This document shows, in pieces, positions 13,155 to 33,523 of a stretch of 64,000 nt of DNA (its first letter is position 1; each line of letters begins with the position of its first letter). The notes below the pieces were generated by a model. The model was given only the letters and a program-made list of their open reading frames with translations. It did not search any database and had not been told where the DNA came from. The position numbers and the translations under genes were made by a program. The DNA comes from Nematostella vectensis (taxonomy: Eukaryota; Cnidaria; Anthozoa; Actiniaria; Edwardsiidae), in contig NC_064037.1 of NCBI RefSeq assembly GCF_932526225.1, forward strand, positions 5,599,703-5,663,702, read 5' to 3'.

Positions 13155-13460
13155 AAAAGAAAGCCTTCACTTCCAAAAACTAAAGGTGGCAAAATGTCTA
13201 TGCCATATATGCAAAGGTGAGTCGACAAGAAAACCTGACTTCTCTAAACTAAAATGACTATGCCATATATGCAAAGGTGAGTCGAAAAGAAAAGCTCAAT
13301 TGTGTAAGCTAAAGGTGACTAAATAACTGACAAATATGTAAAAGATGAGTCGACAAGAAAACCTGACTTCTCTAAACTAAAGTGACGAAATGACTATGCC
13401 AAATATGCAAAAGATCAGTCGACCTTCACTTCTCTAAGTTAAAGGTGACAAAATGACTGT
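13155..13460. repeat. Degenerate 60-70-bp tandem repeat
   Basis: The words CTATGCCATATATGCAAAGG and AGTCGACAAGAAAACCTGAC recur about four to five times, with two starts exactly 60 bp apart (13201 and 13261). Later units are more diverged. There is no coding sense. Confidence 0.75.
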
Positions 13461-13479
13461 GTGCGACATCCGAACAAGT

Positions 13480-13760
13480 GGACCAAACTTTTTCGGGGGG
13501 GGGGGGGAGGGATGGAATAAGTTCTCTAATAAAAATCTGACCATCCCCGAAAGAACAAAAAGGGATTTTTTCATGCGTTGCAGTGTCTCTATGTGATGTT
13601 TATTGTCGGATTTGGCTACAGACCAGAGTGATCTAACTTATGCTTTATAGTTTTGTCTGCAGAAAGCACGTCTATTGAGAACCGAAAGTGGACCTTCGGC
13701 CGTTGTGTGGAGGGGTGCGTTCGCACCCCCTGCACCCCCCTGGATACGGGGCTGTCTACT
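13480..13760. mobile_element. Partial 'CAGGCCCGTA' family element (family D)
   Basis: It shares the block with AAAGTGGACCTTCGGCCGTTG and GGTGCGTTCGCACCCCC with 16145-16410, 18502-18828 and 41242-41546. The right end reads CCCTGGATACGGGGCTG, a diverged terminus. The left end is replaced by a poly-G run and is not defined. Confidence 0.6.
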
Positions 13761-15050
13761 GACTTATTACCATAACTAAGTATGCCTATTTGGACTTAAA
13801 CGATTTGAACTTAAATGAGCAGTTAAGGTAATTCCCTTGAAATAGTTCTACAACCCAGAATTTTTTAAAACTTGGCATAAACAATATTGAAGTTAAGGGC
13901 TTTCAAAAAATGTAATAAAAAATGGGGGTACCGACCTCGTTTTCACAACAGAGGGGCGTAGAGTTGACGCGTTTTTACTGATCGTGCGAGGAAAAAACAC
14001 AACTCTTAGTTTTCAAAAAGAGTGCCTATAGTCTTTAAAAAATAAAGTTTTGTTTGTCGAGCTGCCGAAATCCGATCTCCTAAACAATAACTTGTAGTAG
14101 CCAATGTTCAAAACAAATCACATTTTAAGAGATCGCACTAAAAGACATTGTTTTCGCCACTAATCATACGGTAAAAAGCGCCATTTTGAAGTATTTTTAC
14201 GGCTTTTGAGAGAAATAACAAAACTTCTACAACCCAACTTTTTTTCTTCTTTCAGTATATTATTTTTCCGTCTATATTAAACTATTTGAGCAAATAAAAA
14301 ATGGGGGTAACCGACTTCGTTTTTCTGTCAAAGCGATTTTAAGTAAAAAACGCGCGCCTTTTGCTGTGTTTTCTTGTACAACTGTGGCGCGCTCGCGCAC
14401 TTTATACCGGAAAATTCGAACAAACAGCGCGCGCCACTATGCGCAGATGGGATGCGCAGTGCAATTCAAGGTAATTACCTTAATTACTGCTCTGGACCCT
14501 ACTTTTTTTTCTCTAGCTTACCTTGACCCTACCTTTTTTCTCTACCGTTTTTCTCTAGACACGCCCCTTATTTATTATACTCGCCTTCGATTCGACTTTA
14601 GATTACATAGTAGCCTCCACAGGTAACTAACTCTATATCCGTGTGCTATAATGGGATAACATGTTGCTGTGTCGATAGGTCGATGTGATAATGGTGTTCT
14701 TGCACCTGCCCCGCCTCATCAGCATTATCTACGCGATGACCCGATTCAGTCCAGTCCTGCTACTCCTGTGAATACCACCACCTTAACATCAACAATGGCA
14801 AAGAGAACGTCGAGATGGCACTCGGCCACCTTATAAACTACAAATCCACTGTAGTGGAGTGCTTTAGATTTTGTCTTTACGATTGCCGATGCTGATCATT
14901 CAATTTCGAATGGCAAGGTGTATAAAAACGTAGGAAGAAACCACCGGACAGCCTCTATCTGCTGGTGTGCGTCGGACCTTGTGGTCTGCGTCGACAGTTG
15001 ATTAATTAATATAACCTTTAAAAGAAAAAGTCGACAACAACGCAGATTTA
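13761..15050. other. Intergenic, repeat-derived, no gene
   Basis: No coding exon is seen. A word AAATGGGGGTA(A)CCGAC(C/T)TCG occurs at about 13921 and again at about 14299, suggesting an old duplicated element. The surrounding sequence is not assigned. Confidence 0.35.
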
Positions 15051-15190
15051 TGTTTTTTAGAACGATATTTCGGCAGGCCAATGCCTGCCTTCTTCAGGTT
15101 ATAAATGAGTTACAATGACATGTTACAGCTAGTATATGTACAAAGTTCATTGATGATTATGTGGGAGGTTATAGGTCGTGTTTCACCTGT

Positions 15191-15493
15191 TGAGAAAAAT
15201 GTGTAGCTTTTAAGGCCATCGGTACCTCCCACATAACCTGCAATACTAAAAACGTGATTTATATGATTCAATGTAACCGCTGTAACCTTCAATATATTGG
15301 GGAAACTAAACGCAAATTAAAAGAACGCTTTAATGACCACCGCAGAACTGTAGACTCCCAATCTCGATCCATACCAACCCACGCCGCCGAACACTTCCTA
15401 AAACCTAACCACTCCGCTTCTGACATAGAGCTACCTATTGAAAAAATAAGAAATAACCGCGACTCCATCCGCAAAGCAAGGTTTATGGTCTAA
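15191..15493 (+). pseudogene. Penelope-like retroelement remnant: GIY-YIG endonuclease domain
   Basis: An open frame encodes a GIY-YIG nuclease like that at the C-terminus of Penelope-like elements. It has VIYMIQC (the GIY strand) with CNRCNLQYIGET (the YIG strand), then KRKLKERFNDHRR with the conserved Arg, an AEHF helix, and a DSIRKAR terminus that runs into a stop. No reverse transcriptase is left upstream, so this is a 5'-truncated fragment. The inverted words at 15063-15102 (CGATATTTCGGCAGGCC...) are of the type often found beside such elements. It is not expected to be functional. Confidence 0.75.
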
Positions 15494-16144
15494 ACAAGGG
15501 CCCTGTATCTTGTACAACGCGGTCAGCTTCTCAAATGGGCATGACCTCGTTCGACTACAAAATTAAAATTGTGGTTCTTTGACTTTCCCCAGAGAGGGAA
15601 GCACCTATCTTGATAATAATCCTTTTTTCAAAGACACCATTGACTCTCTAGGACATCTCTTCTCTCAAATTAAAACTTATTAAGAAAAAAAAAATTAAAA
15701 ATGTCTTGATGTTCAAGAAGAAATTTAATGTGTTCGTGGCTTGAAGTTTTCATTAATAATAATGCTCGTCCGACTCTTGTGGTTTCCCTGTGTTTTAGGT
15801 CAGTCAGAAGAGCTCGCCCGTCTTTTTTGCATGCTGTCGTCATGGCATCCCTTGTCTGCACTGTGGTACATGTTATTCGTCATGTATGGTAAGCGGACTG
15901 CGCTATCAATGCAAATGTCCCCCCTGGATTTACTGGAGATCGATGTCAACATTTTACTTACGCAAAAAAGACTTCTTTGTTATCAATACCCCCCTTGTCA
16001 GTCTTACTTTCCAGTCTTAAAACCATCTACCAAAATACGCTGTTGCGCGGCCAATAAGATTAGTCTTAGTCGCAAAAGTTGCCGAAATATTATCGAAAAG
16101 ATGCCAATTATAAAAGTGTTAAAAAATCGCCGAAAGGTTAATTC
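15494..16144. other. Intergenic, no recognisable gene
   Basis: A 139-codon open frame starting at 15741 has a hydrophobic start but no recognisable domain, and it sits between repeat fragments. I see no splice sites or family resemblance that would support calling it a gene. Confidence 0.35.
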
Positions 16145-16410
16145 TCTGATAAAAATCTGACCCCTCCCCCCCCCCCCCGAAAAAACAAAATGGGATTTTT
16201 TTATGCCTTTGCAGTATCTCCACGGGACGTTTACTGTCGGACATTGGCTACATACCAGAGAGATCTAGCTTATTCTTTATAGTTTTGTCTACAACTAGCA
16301 TGTCTACTAGACTCAAGTTGAGAATCGAAAGTGGACCTTCGGCCGTTGTGTGGGGGGTGCGTTCGCATCCCCTCCACCCCCCCCCCCCTCCCCCCTGGGT
16401 ACGGGCCTGG
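16145..16410. mobile_element. 'CAGGCCCGTA' family element, copy with intact right end (family D)
   Basis: It contains the same internal blocks as 18502-18828 but in the opposite orientation, and ends in CCTGGGTACGGGCCTG. Long poly-C runs interrupt both sides. The left terminus is missing. Confidence 0.65.
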
Positions 16411-18501
16411 TTCTAGCATGTTTTATGATTGCAGCGATTTTCTGAAACACTTTTTCGCATTAAATTTTGAGAGAAGACCAATATCTAAAATTCGACGATA
16501 ATGCTTGCGTATCAATCGTTCAACCCAGTCGTTTTCCTTTCTAGAACAAGTTACTGGCTTGCGTGTATGGTTCTTTTTCTGAAACTACCTCGATACACAT
16601 CCAGCCGTGACGTAACAGCGTCTGTCAATCATTCCAAGCTAAGCTCCATATGTTTGCGTGCAGGCTACCAAGAACGTGTTGAAGGCATCACGCAAGCACA
16701 CTCAGAAGATCTGGTCAACCAATCAATTAATCATCAAAGAAATATGGCCGATCGTTAGAACATATTTGTATCCGAATTTTAGCTTGTTGAACCTTACACG
16801 TTCAACTTTTCAGACTCCGATACTCCTGTCATTATAAAGAGGGTAGCAAGAAAATACATATTACAGCAAAATATATTTTTTTCGAAGATGACAACGGTAG
16901 AACAAAATGATGTCAATCCATATAGAATAAATATTCCATATTTTATTAAAACTCGATAAATCGTGACAATATATGTAGTGCCAATACCGAATTCATTTCA
17001 TTTCGTGCAGACGTGGCAAAGACCTGATGGCGTCATTTTCTTCTTTATGTAAACATCATCACTATTTGTTAAAGCACGATCGATAAGTACTAAAGGTGTC
17101 GCAGTAGATTAGATTCCTTCCAAAAAGAATTAGATTATTTTACTAATGTTTTACTAATTTGCTAATGTGCATATAGGAGGGCGGGACGAAAGTAGAGAAT
17201 TTTTGACACCCTCTATTCCATCGAGCAATCAAGAAATCACGTTCATGTTCTTTTAAACAACAAAGTATTATAAAAAGAACGCCATTTGTTGCTGCTGTTC
17301 TTCTCGGCTTTGTGTTTTCATTATTTATCTTATAAATGACTGAAAGGCCTTGCGTGCGCGTTGCTTAATTCAAATGTCAATATTCCCAGTTTTTACCCAG
17401 AAATAAGCCGCCAGGAACCTCTTATTACGACTTCAATTTAGACATTCTCCCCCGGGGGGGGGGGGGGGGGGGAGATTGAATTTTTAACCACCAAAAGGGG
17501 GTGATCCGAAGAAAAAAGGTCCTTTAAAGGGGGGGAGGGGTGGGTGCTCTGATTTTTTTTAGGAGCCATACTTTTCAGCGTTAATATTTTACTGATATGA
17601 TCTAGTTTTTGGCACAAACACAGATTAAATTTTAAGCTAAATTACCAATGTATTTAATACTTTTGTCTTTATAAACCATAATATAGATACTTCCAGCTTT
17701 CGAGTAAACAGTTAAATCTCCCGATACAGTTTATTAAACTTCTAAAACAGTTGAGGAACCTGCAAATCCACAAACCGATATACATACAATGTTTTAAAAA
17801 TATTCTTAACAAAAACAAATATATACAAATGTATACTCTTTCACAAGGCGTCCTTGGGGGCGGTCCATTTGACTTGAGAGGGGTGATTGAAAAAACAAAT
17901 CCTGCACGCAACTGATTGAGGATCATTTCATTTTCATTTTCCAGATTTAAAGACTCTTTTGTTTATTGAGGTCGTAAGGGGGAAGGCTTTGAAAATTTGG
18001 GGGTTCTGAAAGGGGGGGGGGCACCGAAAAAAAATGTTTACAATAAAAGGGGGGCTCTGAAATTTGAAGGTGTCTTGAGTAAAAATCTTCCCTCCCCCTC
18101 GGTGTATTATGTATTATGTTGTTATAAATAAATAACAGTTTTAGGAAGCCAAGTGACGAGATTCGGTTGCACAAAGCCTCCTTAATAGTTATCCATAGTG
18201 GTAAAAGAGGCCGAATAAATGTGAAGAGAAAGCTTAATGGTGTCTTGACTTTATTGTGAGAATTGAGACGCTTTTAAGCGTGTGTTTTGACAAGACTCCA
18301 ACTACGCCAATTTCCTGATCCAAACGGAGAGCTGAGGATTCCGATCAAACCAGAGCCGTGCACTATTGCCCAAGCTATTATGCATTCATAAGAAGCAGGG
18401 CAAGATATTTTACCCATCTGTGGTAGTTTCATATTCCAAGAGGAAAGCAAGTGTGAAATCCATATCAAAGACCTAAGAAAGGAGTTTGGAGTGTATAGAG
18501 G
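16411..18501. other. Intergenic with G-rich tracts, no gene
   Basis: No coding exon is seen. Notable are a run of about 20 G after CCCCC near 17453-17473 and several other G-rich stretches (17520-17550, 18010-18055) that could form G-quadruplexes. These poly-G blocks resemble those of the family D elements and may be eroded copies. Confidence 0.35.
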
Positions 18502-18828
18502 CAGGCCCGTACCCAGGGGTGTTGCAGGGGGTGCGAACGCACCCCCCTACACACACAACGGCCGAAGGTCCACTTTCGGTTCCCAATGGACGTGCTATTT
18601 GTTGACAAAACTATAAAGCATAAGTTAGATTACTCTGGTATGTAGCCAAACCCGACAATAAACGTCCCGTGGAGATACTGCAAAGGCGTAAAAAAATCCC
18701 TTTTTGTTCTGTCGGGGGTGCTCAGATTTTTATCATAGAACTTATCCCCCCCCCCCGGAAGAATTAGGTCCACTTTTTCGGATTCCCCCCCCCCCCCCCC
18801 CCCAAGAAAAATCCTGGGTACGGGCCTG
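18502..18828. mobile_element. Complete 'CAGGCCCGTA' MITE, 327 bp (family D reference copy)
   Basis: The terminal inverted repeats CAGGCCCGTACCCAGG and CCTGGGTACGGGCCTG bound the element, and AGAGG occurs on both flanks as a likely 5-bp target duplication. The interior includes GTCCACTTTCGG, ATAAAGCATAAGTTAG and two long poly-C runs. It is non-coding. Confidence 0.85.
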
Positions 18829-21800
18829 AGAGGGAAAAAATCTACAATCCCTCGTTTACCACCAAACTCGAAAAAGTGCTTGTAAGTTAGTAGTTCCTTG
18901 TACTTGTATATATACCAGTTTTTTTTATAAGAACACTTTTAATAGGAACGTCCAGCCTGAGATTTCACCAAATTTTAAGAACATGCTAAGAATATGCCGA
19001 GGCTCAGAATGCAGAATTTTTTTTTCTTTTTTAGTCCTGATGCGTTCTAAAATGAAGAATAAAATTGTGCTCATAGCAACAACCTTATTATTGTCATTGA
19101 TAATGTAATTCTCTTTCTAATAATTCATTGGGAATTATATTCTTATAAACACTACAATTTAAGAACATTGTTAAGAACATATTCGGCCTTAAAATGTCCC
19201 AAAAATTAAGAAAGGCCCAGCCTCAACTGAAAATTGGACGTTCTTCTGAAAAAAAAAAAAAGAATGTGAATAACTTTTTTGTCAGTAGGCTTTGCGCACA
19301 TTTGTCACATGTCACATTTTCTCTAGCCTCCCAAATTGTTACCCTGCAAAACAGGTAACCCAAAAGACAAAAAAGTAGAATTGTGTGTACTTTCTCAAAT
19401 AGGGGGCGGGTCAGCGGATTTTTCGAAGGGGAAGGAAGATAAATTTGTGGATGTTTTAAACTCCCTACATTGATCTAAACTGGGGGTTAAAAGCAGAAAT
19501 CTTCCTGGAATTGCCTATGAGGTTTATCTGAGGCAAACTGGCTATAAACTGATATGTGCCGGCCATAATGCCATCCATTCTAGACGGACAAGTAGAAAAG
19601 CGAAAGAGGGGGGGGTGGGTAAGGAACAAAAAATCATACACGATGAAAAGCCTGGAAAAAAATGAATGCAGCCAAAACCAGACAGAAAAAAATGCATACA
19701 ACGATAAAAAAATTCATGCATGTCAAGAAAAAAAAAACATGAACGACTAAAACCTCTCCACCCTCCCCACCCCTTTATTTTCTAATGGTCCGTTCCTAAA
19801 CAGCTGTCCAAGGTTGCCGAGCGGTCGCGTCCTTTCTTGGCCGTCTTGTGCTGATGTGTCTATTAGCTCAAACCTAGCTGAGTCTGTATGACTTTTCTTT
19901 TTTTAACTCTCCACCATGAGCTTTTATTATAATTATTTTGTCAGCTGTCAAATTCAAAGCATTGTGCAACAAAGACCCCTAAACCCGACGGAGGACGAAA
20001 TGGTATAGATACGGTTAAACCAAAAGGACGTTTTGTTGTCAGCCACTAGGCAGATGTTTGGATGGTTCAATAAGAAATTACCTCATTTTCGCTAGAGACC
20101 AGTGGCTCGATTAATCATTGATAGGATCTTAATTCCGTTAATTAGCGTCCTTTGTCGTTGTCCATTGTCTGCACAGCTGGTATTTGCAGTCAAGGTCGAT
20201 GAGTTCATGTGTTTAACAGGTTATGTAGGTACCATACCAACAGCGTCTAAACATCTACAAAAACCAGCATGAGACTAAACCACTAGTCTGGTGACCAGTT
20301 GCACTTGGGGAGCGGCGTCTCTGTCAAATCCATGATTCAAAATTGTCGCTCACAATAGTCAATCGTGCATCAGCAGCCCTATGGGCGTTTTGTTCGTTGA
20401 CAAGAGTTTAAAAGGCACGTGTTACTCGCTTATGGGGAAAAGGGGGGGAGGAATTTTGCACATAACACAATCAGATCAACGACTAAGTGCATTTTGATTC
20501 GTCTATATGTTTGCCTCCTTATTAAAAAAATCGCCGCCTTTTTTCTTTTTCTCGCATATGGTATCTTTGCCTGCGCAATTCCTGAATCCTTGCTGTAGAA
20601 GAAAAAGTTAATGTTTCTTTCTGTAATTTCTTTTATAGTGTACAAATAACTGGTGACTCCGTTGTGAGATCTTTTTGAAGCCACGAGTGAGAAATAGGTG
20701 TACAGGTCTTTTCCTACAAATACCCAACATGCCTCGCGGGTGCTTTTCTTGTAGGCAGGTGGATCTCTGCGTGTTCTTTGGTTGCTATAGTAACTTTTGT
20801 GCGTGCTGTTATATGCGCTAGCGGCCGCTAAGGAAATCATTATCGTCTTTTGATAAAATGCTATAGCAATTCGTACTTCCCGCACTTAAAACAAACATAC
20901 ATATCTGTGCCGTTTGTGCTCTGCTAAAGTGCTTGAAATAACTAGACATCGCGCTTATCTGAAGCAGTGAACAGAATAGATAATGCCGCCATCAAGAAGG
21001 GCATGCGGCGAACCATTGTATACGCCTTTGTGAAATCTCCAACAAGCCAACAACACACAGGATTCCGACCAAGTAGTGGATACCCCTTACTTATTAAAGA
21101 CAAACTAAAAAATAGTTCAATTCGTGATTTTAATGGTATACGAAGCTTTTAACCGCTTTAATCCTTAAGTTATCGAGTAATCGAGCTGCAACATGTCAAT
21201 CACAGTTCGATAAAAAAAAAGTATTTATGCGACAAGTCCGTTCTACGTAAACTTCGGACACGAATGTTCGACTAGCTGTTTTTCTCTCAAAGTTATGCAC
21301 AGACTTGCCAAAAAGCATAATTCATGGCTTGAATGCGAAACACGGCTCTAAAGCTCTAGTGAACTTTAAACTTTGATATTTCTTTTTTGCCAAAAAAAAT
21401 AGATAGCGGTGCTGGAGTTCCGATGATCGTTTACACAAACGTTGCATTTCTACATACTTCTAGACAGGCTACGAATGCCCCCTATTTTGCGACTACGTGA
21501 TAGCAATGACGTGGATTTTTAGTGGTACTTGATCAGATGTACATCAGGGGATAGTCACGGTCTTCTAAAGCTCTCGACGCCGGCTCGTCGATTTGATCGA
21601 CAAGCTCGAGAGAGTATGTGACTGTGGCAGTTTGTGCGCATGCTCAGGTTGTGCAGTTCAAAACTTCTGTCTTCCTTTTGCGTTTTCAAAGAAAAAGCCA
21701 AAAGTGATGATTTTCAATGCGTGTTGGCTTGCTAAATAACTTCCGAGTACTATCTTAACCTTTCTCAATGTTGCGTGACTTCAACCTAACTTACGAGTTG

Positions 21801-22808
21801 CTTTAGTTTTGTTTGCCAACAAACATGACTTTGTTACCATTCTCGCGGAAATATCTTAATCCGTTCGTTACCGAAACAGTCAAAGAAAGACTTAAGAGCG
21901 TTCATCTTGATTTGTCTTAAATTCTTCCGTGGTCACGCTCGGCGTTTCGTGCGCAGAAATATTATGATAGCGAAAACAAGCTTGTCTCCCGTAGAGTTAT
22001 AAGCTTCACACAGACAAAGAAAATCAGCTACATTCATTCATTTTTTTATTTTGCACTATTTTGAATAAGATAAAGAATATTTGGATACAGGTAGAAAAAA
22101 GGGGAAGTTAACTATTTACGGTACTTAAGAAGAAAAAAAAATTTAAGGTGCGCAGTGCTACCGCTTTTTCACTACGCGATTTTTAGACGATAGAGATTTC
22201 AGGTTAACATATTTTTTTACAAGGCTGTTCGCCAGTAGCGCTTCGGCGCTGTTTGACTCTAGTTCTGTGGTTTGGCCCTTGATTTAATCTGACATATCTT
22301 GAATAGCTTTAGGGCAGATCATTTATAATCAGTCACTCAAAAGTGCCTTCCGAAGAAATATTCAAATCACGAACACAAACCCACAGTACAGCTCATCTCC
22401 ATTTTAGTCTACAGTATAGAATTGTTTATTCTTATCACTTATGTGTTTTCACACGTTCTGAGATATTTTCAGCGAGTGACTTTTTCCTCGCGTGACACAA
22501 ACTATTCCGTGACTCCATTTTGCGGTAATGGTTCTCTTACCCATGATGCATCGCGCTGTGGATTGCGTGACGCAAGCGCAGTAAAGGCGCTGGCACATGT
22601 GCGGTGTTCCGAAGTTCGGATTCCGTGCTCGAAGTGAGAAGCCGGCTTGCGATGGCGGAGTAACTCAAGACCTAACTATCGCCCAAAGATCGCACGTAAT
22701 ACACCCTAATCGACACAACAGTTGCCGGACATGCAACGATAAACAACTATGTACTACCATGGATGCTAAACTGGACAACATTTCCCTAGAACAGGGCTGT
22801 AGCTCTTG
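18829..22808. other. Intergenic / NLK upstream region
   Basis: About 4 kb without a supportable exon. The 151-codon frame on the minus strand at 20430-20885 has no domain I recognise. The last 300 bases before 22809 are richer in CpG than the surroundings and presumably hold the NLK promoter and 5'UTR. An in-frame stop (22800-22802) precedes the NLK ATG. Confidence 0.35.
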
Positions 22809-30350
<7,542 letters not shown>

Positions 30351-32305
30351 GCAGGCCCAGTGGCACCTGCGAAAATGAGCCTGAAAAATTTTGTCAACAC
30401 CATCCTCCCTCACTATTTTTAACTTTACTGTTAGTAAGAGCCAGAGTGTCAGGGTGTTTCCAAAGAATGGGGTTTTGTCTCTATTTTCACAATATAATTT
30501 TTACGGGTTTGGGACTATTTTGCTAGGTAGGGTATCATTTATAAGAAAGCTTATTGTAATTTTACTGTTACTTTTATATCTTACTTTTATATTTTATCTT
30601 GGTAGTGTTGATAGAAACATGAGGCGGATCTAGCGTCATTCACAAGCTGATAGGAAGATCTCAGATCTTTTCTCCCATTGATACATTGTAAGACTTTTAT
30701 GGTTTTGGCTCAGGCAGTTAAGGTGCAGAGGAGGGGTCTGTGTTACTGTCACCATAAAATGGTGTCATTTTATTGAATGCTGTGTATGTAATGGAAGGTT
30801 GAATAATGCCAGCACAAACAGGGGTGTTGTGTTCAGTTTCAGTTTCCCCATAGAAATAGGCAAAGGGAATAGTTGTGGAGTTGAAAAACCTTGGAAAAAG
30901 TAGGAACACACCTTAAGAGAAGTAGTTTCATCTTTAAGCTTTTTTTCATCTAGTAGCATATTGAATGTCAATGTTTCTGAATAAGTTGTTAGTTGCTACA
31001 TATATCAGCGGTTTTGATTTTTAATCCTTTGCAAAGAAGGGAATTCAAGACCCTAGTATACAAACGCCTAGTTCCATAAATTTATGATGTATCTGTATTT
31101 ACTCGAAAAAAATGTGTTGGCTCTTGTTTGATCTTCTGAATTAACTGGGCAAAAAATCTACTTAAAACTATACAAAACAAAAGCTGAAATACTTCAGCCT
31201 TGGTTATTTCTCAAACATCAGATACAGAGATTTTTCAGGGTTTCAGATTGAAAGAGCAGCTGAGCTTTTTCATGTAAATACAGTACATTATTTAGAATAG
31301 TTAATTGTTTATATAGACCAGCTACCGTTGTACCGATGTATGCTACTACCTCTTTCTATAATGAAGCAAAATAGAACCAGGTAATAGCATAAGATTTTGT
31401 TGTTTGTCTGTGCTGTGTTTTAGCTAGCTTTTTTTGTTCTGCTCTCAATCAGCTATGTTGTTATAATCAAGACAATATGGGAGCCAAATATTAAGAATTG
31501 TAAATATTTAGGTAGGCTTTTCCAATTTGTCCAACTAGCTTTTACAGCTTTTGGAAATAACCTGGCCCAAGTTTGCACATATAGTAAAATACCAACGGCA
31601 AGTTTGAGCCTGGTTGAAAACTCATTTGCAGCTTTCATTTGTTATAGCTTTACTTTTATTTGATTTTCTTCTTTTTTTGGGCGGGACCCAGAATTTAAAT
31701 GCTGCTATGGGTCAAACATAGCTAGAGGAGAGCAACCTAGTGCGATATGTCACTTCATCGCTGTAAAAACAAGAATTTTGATCACCAGATCATGGAAGAA
31801 CCATGGATGTATACTATTCCACCATGAGACGCTTTTGTAAATTGTACAGTGAGTCCTTAAGCATCGGTTTCTCACAAGATGTTGGAAAAAAGAATTATAA
31901 ATAGCAAGAATTTGTAACAAGAACAAGATAAGAAATTTTGATAAGATTTTAAAAAGTGTAATATAAGACCCATACATAGATTATAAGCATTCCTTTATGT
32001 GCTAACATTTGGGACATAACCAACATCAATGAAATGTCACACTTTTACCATACCAAAACTCAAGTAAAAGTGGTCCTATTTCTGAGAAACCATGCTTTCC
32101 TTATTGCAAATATTATTTTTGCGCTATTTATTTTATATGCTGTATTTGTATTTATATGTTGTATGAGCATCTTCCATCTTTTTGTGCAGATATATAAAGC
32201 AGAGTACACTATTTGCACGACCCAAAAGCACTTGTAAGCTCATCAGTGATTCAAAGAAATTCTTATAAATCATGATCAGTTCAAATAAAAATATCAATTA
32301 ATAAA
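30351..32305 (+). other. Probable NLK 3'UTR
   Basis: No other gene is seen in about 2 kb of AT-rich sequence after the NLK stop. Paired poly(A) signals AATAAA lie at 32284-32289 and 32300-32305. The transcript end is inferred from these alone. Confidence 0.45.
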
Positions 32306-32666
32306 ATCTAACCTTGTAGTTGTTGTTGAAAGATACATATTCTTAGCCCAGAAAATAGACCCTGCTTATTATTTCTGTACTTTCAACAAATGCCCTTTGG
32401 AATGACAAAGAAAGCTCGGTTGGCAACGTAGGTCCTGTTGGTTTTTTGGGTTTCCTGTGGTTGATGGCTCTCCCCAGTCTATCTTGCATCACAAAACATA
32501 GAAATCCCAATAAGTTTGGACAAAGGGGTGTTTGAAAAACAAAGCTAGAGCTTTGGATGGCATAGCTTTACTTTTAGAGGGATTGGATCAGAATGTTTTG
32601 ACAATTACAAATTTTGAGCTACATAGAACGATGAAAAAGTTCACCATGAAGGCAGGGCTAAAGCCC

Positions 32667-32690
32667 CCCCCACACACACACACACATTTA
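32667..32690. repeat. Poly-C followed by (CA)n microsatellite
   Basis: A short run of C followed by about nine CA units. Confidence 0.75.
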
Positions 32691-32768
32691 CGGCTATACC
32701 ATGCCTAGAATAGGAATGGGGTTGTCAGGTGATGGGACATATTAGAGCATATGTGCTGCCCACCCTGT

Positions 32769-33523
32769 CAGAAGGCCAGGGTGTGGCTGAGGGGATGGGC
32801 CATATCAGAGGACCAGGGTGTGGTTGAGGGGATGGGCCATATCAGAGGGCCAGGGTGTGGTTGAGGGGATGGGTCATATCAAAGGGCCAGGGTGTGGCTG
32901 AGGGGATAAGCCATATCAAAGGGCCAGGGTGTGGTTGAGGGGATGGGCCATATCAAAGGGCCAGGGTGTGGTTGAGGGGATGGGCCATATCAAAGGGCCA
33001 GGGTGTGGCTGAGGGGATGGGCCATATCAGAGGGCCAGGGTGTGGCTGAGGGGATGGGCCATATCAAAGGGCCAGGGTGTGGCTGAGGGGATGGGCCATA
33101 TCAGAGGGCCAGGGTGTGGCTGAGGGGATGGGCCATATCAGAGGGCCAGGGTGTGGCTGAGGGGATGGGCCATATCAGATGGCCAGGGTGTGGCTGAGGG
33201 GATGGGCCATATCAGAGGGCCAGGGCGTGGCTGAGGGGATAAGCCATATCAGAGGGCCAGGGTGTGGCTGAGGGGATGGGCCATATCAGAGGGCCAGGGT
33301 GTGGCTGAGGGGATGGGCCATATCAGAGGGCCAGGGTGTGGCTGAGGGGATGGGCCATATCAGAGGGCCAGGGTGTGGCTGAGGGGATGGGCCATATCAG
33401 AGGGCCAGGGCGTGGCTGAGGGGATAAGCCATATCAAAGGGCCAGGGTGTGGCTGAGGGAATGGGCCATATCAGAGGGCCAGGGTGTGGCTGAGGGAATA
33501 AGCCATATCAAAGGGCCAGGGTG
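32769..33523. repeat. 37-bp minisatellite, about 20 copies
   Basis: The unit reads roughly GGCCAGGGTGTGGCTGAGG followed by GGATGGGCCATATCAGA. There are about 20 near-identical copies with a few recurrent variants (CATATCAAA, GGATAAGCC, GGCGTGG). It lies in the interval between the convergent NLK and membrane-protein genes. The purine/G-rich strand is the plus strand. Confidence 0.95.

Noticed and set aside
15741-16160. 139-codon plus-strand ORF with a hydrophobic N-terminus
   Set aside because: Lies between repeat fragments and ends near a poly-C element; no homology recognised.
20430-20885. 151-codon minus-strand ORF in the intergenic region
   Set aside because: Composition Arg/Lys/Tyr-rich, no domain, no splice context.
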